Source: Okeania sp034190295 (GTDB taxonomy: Bacteria; Cyanobacteriota; Cyanobacteriia; Cyanobacteriales; Microcoleaceae). Taken from it: a DNA stretch of 64,000 nt. Numbering within the stretch: position 1 is the first letter of the stretch; every line of letters begins with the position of its first letter. The notes beneath the pieces are model-generated. The model was not told where the DNA came from, did no database searches, and was given only the letters and a program-made list of their open reading frames with translations. Positions 47,727-57,400 of this stretch are shown one piece after another. Location: positions 1 through 64,000 of the forward strand of contig JAXHSW010000018.1 in assembly GCA_034190295.1 (NCBI GenBank). Reading direction: 5' to 3'. Made by a program: the position numbers and the translations under genes.

Positions 47727-48874
47727 ATGAATCCTGAAAAAAATGAAATAGATAATCAGCTAATTATAGATACATTTATTCAAGACCAAACGAGAAAACC
47801 TGAAGAAATAAAGGTAAATATTCATCCACAAGATGAAATGTATCTCTATGCTTTGAAAAATACTGAAGGAAAGATTGATGAAGCACTACTACGATATTTT
47901 TCTAATGGCAAAAGAATATTAGATGCAGTTAAACAAATTGTAGAATGGCATTTTGATGGCTTTGAAAATATCTCTTATTTTCTAGATTTTGCCAGTGGAT
48001 ATGGGCGTTTTAGTAGATTTTTAGTTCAGGAAATACCAGTTCATAAAATTTGGATTTCTGATATTTATCCTCAAGCAGTAGAGTTTCAAAAAAAATTACT
48101 TGGAGTAGAGGGGATAGTGTCAACTAATCATCCTGAAGATTATCAACTCAATCAAAAATTTGACTGCATTTTTGCCTGTTCATTTTTTAGTCACACTCCT
48201 CAAAAAACTTTTAGCGGTTGGTTAGAAAAGTTATATAGTTTATTGGCAGAAAACGGCATATTAATTTTCAGTACCCATGACTTATCTTTAATGACTATAG
48301 AAACAGAAACAGATGCAGAAGAAATTTACTTTACTCCAGAAAGTGAAAGTCTTTTTCTCAAAACTGAAGATTATGGAGTTACTTATGTAGGAGAAAAATG
48401 GGTAGGCAAAATTATTCACAAAGCAACTAAGGGAAAAGGAAAATGGCATCGGATTAAAAAAGGTCTTTGTGGATATCACGATCTATATATTCTGTGGAAG
48501 GAAGAAGTAATTAATTCAAAAGTCAAAAGTCAAAAGTCAAAAGCTTTTATCAATTCAAAAGTCAAAAGTCAAAAGTCAAAAGTAATTAATTCAAAAGTCA
48601 AAAGTCAAAAGTTAAAAGTTATAAAGGAGGAAGTTGGAAACGGAGAAGTTTTTAATAATTCAAAAGTCAAAAGTCAAAAGTCAAAAGTTATAAAGGAAGA
48701 AGTTGGAAACGGAGAAGTTTTTAATAATTCAAAAGTCAAAAGTCAAAAGTCAAAAGTTATAAAGGAAGAAGTTGGAAACGGAGAAGTTATAAAGGAAGAA
48801 GTTGGAAACGGAGAAGTTTTTAATAATTCAAAAGTCAAAAGTCAAAAGTCAAAAGTTATAAAGGAAGAAGTTGG
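47727..48874 (+). CDS. SAM methyltransferase domain 1 (gene continues across gap)
   Basis: N-terminal part of a probable two-domain methyltransferase. Residues about 75-255 form a Rossmann methyltransferase fold: SAM motif YFLDFASGYGRFSRFL, then KFDCIFACSFFSHT and LLAENGILIFSTHDLS. From about residue 260 the protein becomes a repetitive linker of KVKSQKSK and VIKEEVGNGE units encoded by AAAAGTC heptamers and a 30-bp unit. The frame enters a 100-N assembly gap at 48875. The 18 bases missing from the repeat phase at the gap are a multiple of three, so this part probably continues in frame into the next entry. The likely role is methylation of the exported glycan. Confidence 0.78.
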
Positions 48875-49222
48875 NNNNNNNNNNNNNNNNNNNNNNNNNN
48901 NNNNNNNNNNNNNNNNNNNNNNNNNNNNNNNNNNNNNNNNNNNNNNNNNNNNNNNNNNNNNNNNNNNNNNNNNNTAATTCAAAAGTCAAAAGTCAAAAGT
49001 CAAAAGTTATAAAGGAAGAAGTTGGAAACGGAGAAGTTATAAAGGAAGAAGTTGGAAACGGAGAAGTTATAAAGGAAGAAGTTGGAAACGGAGAAGTTTT
49101 TAATAATTCAAAAGTCAAAAGTCAAAAGTCAAAAGTTATAAAGGAAGAAGTTGGAAACGGAGAAGTTATAAAGGAAGAAGTTGGAAACGGAGAAGTTATA
49201 AAGGAAGAAGTTGGAAACGGAG
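48517..49222. repeat. Coding heptamer/30-bp/69-bp repeat array
   Basis: Two nested periods: the heptanucleotide AAAAGTC, three copies of which encode KVKSQKS-type residues, and a 30-bp unit encoding VIKEEVGNGE. Together they form a 69-bp unit (23 codons). The array is open on the plus strand on both sides of the gap. Confidence 0.85.
48875..48974. other. Assembly gap (100 N)
   Basis: One hundred N bases, the usual placeholder for a gap of unknown length. It lies inside the coding repeat array, where short reads cannot be placed. The true number of repeat units is therefore unknown. Confidence 0.98.
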
Positions 49223-50904
49223 AATTTGAGGAACAAAGAGATAGATTATTAAACTTTTATTGTCATCCTGATGGTGGTTGTAGAAGTATCGAAGTTACAT
49301 TCACAGGAGACATTTATATAGAAGGATGGGCAGCAGATATTAATCCTGAAGAAAAAGTAGAAGAAGTAGTTGTTTTAGTAAATGGAATAAAAGTCAAAAG
49401 CTGTTTACTAAAATATGAAAACAAAACCCAAAAATATCAATGGTCATGTAGCATTAACAGCGAACATTTATCCCCAGATGACGTTATCTTGGTCAAAATT
49501 ATTAATAATTTCCATTTAGAGCGAGTCGTTAATATTTCTCTAGTTAATTCCATCGTCTTATTACCACCAAACCATCTGTTACTCAGAATTAGTGGCAACT
49601 CCAGTGTTAAAGCCTTTCTTAGTTCATTCGATGACCTCAAATATACAGTAAAAAATTATCTGCAAAAAGCAGGATTTGATTTTCATCAATTTGAGAATAT
49701 TCTAGATTTTGGCTGTGGAGTAGGACGTTATTTAATGGCATTTCAACCAGAACTTTTGCCCAATCAAAAACTATTTGGTTGTGACGTTTTTCCTGAATGT
49801 GCTGAATGGTGCGAAGAAAATATCAAATTTGCCACAGTTAAACATAACAATATTCAACCTCCATTACCTTTTGAAAATAATCAATTTGACCTAGTCAATG
49901 CTGTCTCAGTATTCACACACCTACGTTTAGATTTACAACATCTTTGGGCCTGGGATATTTATCGGGTATTACGTCCTGGTGGAATATTATTTATGACACT
50001 TCACGGACCTCAATTTTTTCCGATAGTTTATGATATTTTTCGTACTGGAAATACTCATCAAGCTGAAATGTATAGTATTGGAGAAGAGGGATTATTTTTG
50101 TATCTAGACCATCAAGGAGAAACAGACGGTCAAGGTCAACATACTGTTGCAGCATTACATACACCAGCAGCTTATCAGGAAATATTTTCTATGTTCAAAC
50201 ATATTAAAAGATTTCCTCAAAGTTCTATGGCAAATGGGCAAGATTTATATATTTTACAAAAGCCAATTTCTGGTGGTTTAGTTGCTCAACCTTTAAGTAG
50301 GAAGGAAGAAGTTTTTCAGAAGTCAGAAGTCAGAAGTCAGAAGTCAGAAGTTATAAAGGGAGAAGTCATAAAATCAAAAGTAAAAAGTCAAAAGCGATTG
50401 CTAATTGGCGAGGTTTCCTCAGAATGTAAGACGCACTCAAGACAGTCAGAAATAATAAAGGAAGAAGTTGGAAATGGGAAAGAGGAAAAAATAAAGAATG
50501 AACAAAAAATTGACCAACTACCTTTATTTGATGATGGAGAAACTTGGAAATTTGTTGAAAAAATTTTACCGGGTAGTCATCAGTGTCAGACTGAAATTAA
50601 ATTTCAAATTGAAGGTCAAAAAAGATTTCGAGTTTATCCACAAATAGAACCTATTGCTGCTTATTCAATAGAATGTGAAATTGAGATTATTAAAAGTGAG
50701 GATGGAAAAACGTTAGTACAGAAAACTATTCCTTTTAATCACAATCATATATTTGGCAAAACTAATTATGCGGTAGTAGAAGTAGAAATTCCTCAGTATT
50801 CTGGGGAAGTAGTTGTCAGATTGAATGCTGTAATTACAGACAGAATATCTTTAGCACCAGAACAGGAAGTAATGGTATCTTGGAATTTTGCTAACTTTGT
50901 TTAA
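48975..50904 (+). CDS. Glycan-cluster methyltransferase domain 2 with repeat linkers
   Basis: Continuation after the gap. The repeat linker (VIKEEVGNGE units) ends at about 49222. A beta-rich domain with DIYIEGWAADINPEEKVEE follows; a similar 'GW' module occurs twice in the giant enzyme downstream. Then comes a second methyltransferase with SAM motif ILDFGCGVGRYLMAF, LVNAVSVFTHL and RVLRPGGILFMTLHG. A second linker made of TCAGAAG heptamers (50316-50350; SEVRSQK residues) follows, and a C-terminal beta domain ending VSWNFANFV. Two methyltransferases joined by an expandable linker suggest processive or double capping of a glycan. The exact substrate is unknown. Confidence 0.78.
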
Positions 50905-51236
50905 AATAAGGAGAAAAATTAGATGAAATTATATGCAGTAATAGAAGTAGAAATTCCTCAGTATTCTGGGGAAGTAGTTGTCAGATTAAATGCTGTAATT
51001 ACAGACAGAATATCTCTAGCATCAGAACATATAGTAGGGGTTAACTGCCGTTAACCCAGAATCTGGGAATTTTGCTAACTTTGTTTAAAATAAGGAGAAA
51101 AATTAGATGAAATTATATGCAGTAATAGAAGTAGAAATTCCTCAGTATTCTGGGGAAGTAGTTGTCAAATTGCTGTAATTGCTGATTAATTATTAATTAT
51201 TAATTATTTAGTATCTGGGAATTTTGCCAACTTTGT
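50768..51236. repeat. Tandem duplication of a gene 3' end
   Basis: The last 137 bases of the preceding gene plus the AAGGAGAAAAATTAGATGAA leader occur again at about 50931-51110 and 51115-51236. Copy 2 has a replaced segment containing the palindrome GGGTTAACTGCCGTTAACCC (51038-51057). Copy 3 has ATTAATT heptamers inserted and is truncated by a family A element. Confidence 0.85.
50923..51054 (+). pseudogene. Duplicated 3' gene fragment with its own ribosome site
   Basis: An AAGGAG site and ATG precede 43 codons copied from the end of the upstream gene (MKLYAVIEVEIPQYSGEVVV...), ending at the palindrome insertion. It might be translated but has no known role. A further copy starts at 51107. 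Confidence 0.5.
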
Positions 51237-51237
51237 T

Positions 51238-51456
51238 TAAGCATTTCGGTCCGAATGCTGTGCAAATAGCTTTTGAACATATTCAAACAACTACTAAAGT
51301 TAACCGATAACCTTTTTATTTCAGTGCAACAATGTGGAAACAAATATAACTTTTTATTCTCTTTGGAGACTAAACTAATTAGGACTTCGATGTAATAATA
51401 AGTTATAACTTAATAACTCATAGCTGATAGCTGATAACTGATAGCTGTTTGCTTAC
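51238..51456. mobile_element. Family A element abutting the giant gene's ribosome site
   Basis: Begins TAAGCATTTCGGTCCGAATG and ends ATAGCTGTTTGCTTAC at 51456. The next bases, AAAGGAG, are the Shine-Dalgarno sequence of the gene at 51473. The element therefore sits between any upstream promoter and the translation start. Confidence 0.7.
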
Positions 51457-51472
51457 AAAGGAGAAAAATTAG

Positions 51473-54400
51473 ATGAAATCAACAGTTTTTATTATTACAG
51501 GAATGCATCGTTCGGGAACCTCATTAACAGCTTCTTTATTTCAGAGTGTAGGGGTAAATATTGGAGAAAGATTAGTTGGGCCAGAGTATGGAAATATTAG
51601 GGGGCATTTTGAAGATATCGAATTTGTGGAACTGCAAAAAGGAATGTTAGGTTCCCAAGGTTTGGATGATTTAGGAAGTAATTTAGAAGTTACAGAAATT
51701 CCCGTCAAGAAACAATATTTAAAAGCAGCTAAACGATTAATTAAAAACCGTGAAGAAACTCAAGATGTCTTAGGAAAAATCTGGGGATGGAAAGACCCAA
51801 GAACAACTTTATTTTTAAACTTTTGGTTAGACTTATTACCAGATGCTAAGTTGATTTTTGTCTATCGATCGCCGTGGGAAGTGGCAGATTCACTTTATCG
51901 ACGAGCTACGGATGACAAGTTATTGGAACAGCCAGAAATAGCAGTGAAAATGTGGCTGAATTATAATCAAAGAATCTTAGATTTTTATCAAAATTTTTCT
52001 GGGCAATGTTTAATAGCAAAGGTTGATAGTATTGGCAAAAATCCAGAAAATTTTATTCAAGCAGTAAATGAGAAATTTGTACTCGACTTACCAGCGCCTC
52101 CCCCAGGAAATTTTGCAGAATCATTATTAGTAAAGGATATTATTAAAACCAGTAGACCTAAGCTGATAGAAAAATATTTCCCAGAAACGTTAGAAATTTA
52201 TCAACAACTAGAAAAAATTGGTATAGGTGGCGAGTCAGGAGCAGAATTTATGGCAAATATAGAGAGCGATCGCCAATTCTGGGAATTTCAAGACTGGTTG
52301 AATATTCGAGGTTTAGAAAAACAAATTAATCTGTTAGAAACAGATGTCAAAAAAAGGCAAGAATTTTTTCGAGAAGCACAGCAAAAAGTAGATAGTCTAG
52401 AAAAACAACTGGGTGAGACTGAGCAACAACTTGATAGTAGAGAAATTAAGCTCAAAGAATCTGCTAAAAAATTAGAAGCATTAGAAACAGAAATAGGGGA
52501 AACCCAAGCTCTACTGGATGGCAAAGCAACAAAATTACAAGAATCTCAAACGAAAGTTGCCACATTAGAGAGAAAACTAGGACAGACTCAAGGGCAATTT
52601 GAAGGTGCTAAAACTAAGTTAGATGATTCTCAAAAGAAAGTCATTAGATTAGAGATAGAACTGGGACAAACTCAAGCACAACTCAGTAACTCAGCAACAA
52701 GATTTCAAGAAGCTTTAGGGAAAATATTAAGTCTAGAAACTGAGCTAGGTAAGACTTTGGTTCAACTAGATGGTACTCAGATAAAACTAACTGAATCTCA
52801 GAAAAAGTTACTAGGACTGGAAACAGAATTAGGGCAAAATTTAGTCGAACTAGATAGGAATAAAGTTAGGTTACAAGAATCTCAGCAAAAAGTAGAAATA
52901 TTAGAGACAGAGTTGGGGCAAACTCAACAACAATTAGATGGTAATTTGGTTAAGTTACAAGCATCTCAAACCAAACTTCAACAGTTAGAGACAGAATTCG
53001 GACAAACTCAACAAAAATTAGATGCTACTCAAATAAAATTAGCTGAGTCTCAGAATAAAATAGGAATATTAGAAACAGAATTTGGGCAAACTCAACAAAA
53101 GTTAAATGGCACTCAAATAAAGTTAGGAGAGTCTCAAACCAAAATTCAATATTTAGAAACAGATTTAGGGGAAACTCAACAAAAGTTAGATGGCACTCAA
53201 ATAAGGTTAGATGCTACTCAAATAAAATTAGGAGAATCTCAGAACAAAATTCAACAGTTAGAAACAGATTTTGGGCAAACTCAACAAAAATTAGATGCTA
53301 CTCAAATAAAATTAGGAGAGTCTCAGAACAAAATTCAACAGTTAGAAACAGATTTTGGGCAAACTCAACAAAAGTTAGATGCTACTCAAATAAAGTTAGG
53401 AGAATCTCAGAACAAAATAGGAATATTAGAAACAGATTTAGGGCAAACTCAAAGCACCCTGGAACAAACTCAAGCTGAATTGGGAAAAACTCAAAGCACT
53501 CTGGAACAGACTCAAGCTGAATTGGGAAAAACTCAGACAATCTTGGGGGAAACTCAGACAATTTTGGGGCAAACTCAAGACCAGTTAATAACTCAACACT
53601 ACGAAAACGAAACTCTCAAGGCAGAAATTTCGGCTATGAAGTCTTCTAAGTTTTGGAAGTTGCGAGAAAAATGGTCTGGGTTAAAACGGAAACTGAGTAG
53701 GTTGCAAATGCGCCTCATTTTTTCTATCGACTCTCCTACTAATTGGAATTTTGCTAGTTCTCAAATAGAAATAGTGGGTTGGTGTTTTCGCAATGCTGGT
53801 CTGGATATTGAAGCTATTCGTGCGAGAGTGGGAGAGGAAGTTTTTGCAGGCAATTACTATATCGAACGACTAGATGTTGCCCAAAAGTTTCCAGATATTT
53901 CCGCTGCGAAAAATTCGGGTTTCCAAATCCCCCTAAAATTGTCCCCAGGAAATTATCAATTAATTCTGGAAGCTCAGGATAAAAAAGGAAAGTGGCATAA
54001 TTTTGCCTCCTACCCAATATTAGTATCTACAGTCGAAGCAAATTTTGATGCACCGACAAATTGGCAACAACGGGAGGGGGTAATTTTATTTGCGGGTTGG
54101 TGTTGCCATCCAGAACAGAAAATTACAAAATTAATTCTCAAATGTGGGGATATTTCCGTAGATTGCGCTTATGGTTTGCGTCGAAAGGATGTGGGGGAAG
54201 TTTTTCCAGACTGGATGGCAAGTGACCATAGTGGGTTTGAAGCAACTGTGGAACTTCCACCGGGAAAATGGCAAGTTAGTTTAGAAGCACTTTTGGAAAA
54301 TGGAGAAGTAGTGGGTTTCCCTTGCTCGGATGTTTTAAAACTAAGACGTTATAGTTTCTGGGAAAAAGCTAAGGATAAATTCGAGAAATTATCCAAATTT

Positions 54401-57400
54401 GCCAAAGCTATTGGGAAACGGACTGCCGAAAGGAAACAAAGGTTGGGTCGCATCATCCCCCTACCCTCAGAGTTACCTGGTATTGCCAGACAAATATTAC
54501 AGATATATCAACAGCAACAATGGCAAGAGGGGGATTTATTAGCGCCTCCTGGGTTTGTAGTGCCAGAAACTATGGATGTTTATGACGCTTGGTTGGCCGT
54601 AAATAATTGGGGCGATCGCTCCCTTCAATATTTAATTGCTCGGTTAGAGGGTTGCCAGACAATTTTGCCTAAAATTTCTGTGGTTATGCCAGTTTATAAC
54701 CCACCTGTGGAATTTTTAGACAAGGCAATCGCCAGTGTACTAAACCAAGTGTACCAAAATTGGGAATTTTGTATAGCGGATGATTTTAGTAGTAATCCAA
54801 ATATTCGGGAATTTCTGACGGGAATAGCTGAGACGGATTCTCGGATTAAGTTAATATTCCGTTCGGAGAATGGAAATATTAGTGCTGCGACGAATTCTGC
54901 TGCTGAACTTGCCACGGGAGATTTTATTCTCTTTTTGGATAATGATGATGAACTTACTCCGGATGCTTTGGCAGAGGTGGCTTTATATTTAGGTCAAAAT
55001 CCAGAAACGGATTTCCTTTATTCGGACGACGATAAAATTAATCAATCAGGCAAAAGATTCGACCCTCAATTTAAACCGGAATATTCTCCAGAGCTGTTAC
55101 TTTCCTATATGTATATGGGTCATTTGTGTGTAGTTAGAAAGGAAATTTTTGAGAGAGTTGGAGGTTTAAGAATTGGTTTTGAAGGTTCTCAAGATTATGA
55201 TTTGGCTTTAAGAGCAACGGAAATTTCTCGTCAAGTTGGGCATTTACCTTTAGTGTTATATCATTGGCGAACTTCTCCTGGTTCGACTGCTATTTCTGGT
55301 GGGGAAAAACCTGAGAGTTTTCTAGCAGGTAAAACAGCAGTTCAAGAAAGTTTAAAACGTCGTGGTGTGAAAGGAAATATTTATCAACCAGATTGGGCAA
55401 TGCGAGAAAATTTGGGAATTTTTCAGCCTCTTTTTCCGGACGAGGGTGCTGCGGTAAGTATTATTATTCCGACTAAAAATCAAGTCAAGTTATTGAAGGG
55501 TTGTATTGAGTCTTTGAAAAAGACAACTTACGAGAATTATCAAATATTTGTGATTGATAATGAAAGTGATGAGTCTGAGACTTTAGAATATTTGGCAAGT
55601 CTGAAAGGTTCGTTTTCTGGGTCGGCAAATATATCGGTTATTTCTATTCCGAATAGTGGGGGTAAATTTAATTTTGCTGCAATTAATAATCGTGCTGTAG
55701 AAAGAGTAGATAGTGAATATGTTCTATTTTTAAATAACGACACGGAAATTATTTATCCTAACTGGTTAAGTCAAATGATTGGTTATGCACAATTTCCTGG
55801 TGTTGGTGCGGTAGGTGCTAAATTAATTTATCCGGATAAAAGGATTCAACACGCAGGTGTAATTCATGGTTTACATCATGGTTTAGCAGGTCATGCTTTT
55901 AAATTATTACATAGTGAAAATAGGGGTTATCTTTCTCAAGCTTCCGTGTCAAGAAATTATTCGGCAGTAACTGCTGCTTGTATGTTAACTTCCCGGCAAT
56001 TATTTTTAGAATTGGGTGGTTTTGATGAGTCAAATTTTGCCGTTGCTTATAATGATGCTGATTATGGTTATCGACTTTTGGAAAAAGGTTATCGTTCGGT
56101 TTATTGTCCTGATGCTGAATTAATTCATAAAGAAGGAACGAGTCGCGGTTATTCTGATAATCCTCAGGAAGAAGCAAATTATCGTCGGAAATATTCTCAG
56201 ATGGTTGATGGGTTTTATAGTCCTCATTTTTCTCTGGAAAGCGAGTTATTTGAAATTCAACCAAGGCGATATTTTATTGGGAAGGAAGAAGGAAGAAGGA
56301 AGAAGGAAGAAGGAAGAAGGAAGAAAGAGGGAAGAGGGAAGAAGGAATTAAAAAGTCAAAAGTCAAAAGTCAAAAGTCAAAAATTAGAGGCAAATTCTCA
56401 AAGGGAATTAAAAAGTCAAAAATTAGAGACAAATTCTCCAAATCAACCACAAATAAATAGTCAGGCAAAAGTTGATGAGTCTCAGCAAGAATCACAAATA
56501 AATAATCCAGCACAAGAGGCAAATTCTGAAAATCAACCACAAATAAATAATCCAGCACAAGAGACAAATTCTGAAAATCAACCGCCAATAAATAGTCAGG
56601 CAAAAGTTGATGAGTCTCAGCAAGAATCACAAATAAATAATCCAGCAAAAGTTGGAAAATTTCCAAATCAACCACAAATAAATAGTCAGGCAAAAGTTGA
56701 TAAGTCTCAGCAAGAATCACAAATAAATAATCCAGCACAAGAGACAAATTCTGAAAATCAACCACAAATAAATAGTCAGGCAAAAGTTGATGAGTCTCAG
56801 CAAGAATCACAAATAAATAATCCAGAACTAGAGACAAATTCTGAAAATCAACCACAAATAAATAGTCAGGCAAAAGTTGATAAGTCTCAGCAAGAATCAC
56901 AAATAAATAATCCAGCACAAGAGGCAAATCCTGAAAATCAACCACAAATAAATAATCCAGCACAAGAGACAAATTCTGAAAATCAACCACAAATAAATAG
57001 TCAGGCAAAAGTTGATGAGTCTCAGCAAGAATCACAAATAAATAATCCAGCACAAGAGACAAATTCTGAAAATCAACCGCCAATAAATAGTCAAGCAAAA
57101 GTTGATGAGTCTCAGCAAAAATCACAAATAGATAATCCGGCAAAAGTTGGAAAATTTCCAAATCAACCACAAATAAATAGTCAGGCAAAAGTTGATAAGT
57201 CTCAGCAAGAATCACAAATAAATAATCCAGCACAAGAGACAAATTCTGAAAATCAACCACAAATAAATAATTCGGCACAAGAGACAAATTCTGAAAATCA
57301 ACCGCCAATAAATAGTCAGGCAAAAGTTGATAAGTCTCAGCAAGAATCACAAATAAATAATCCAGCACAAGAGACAAATTCTGAAAATCAACCGCCAATA

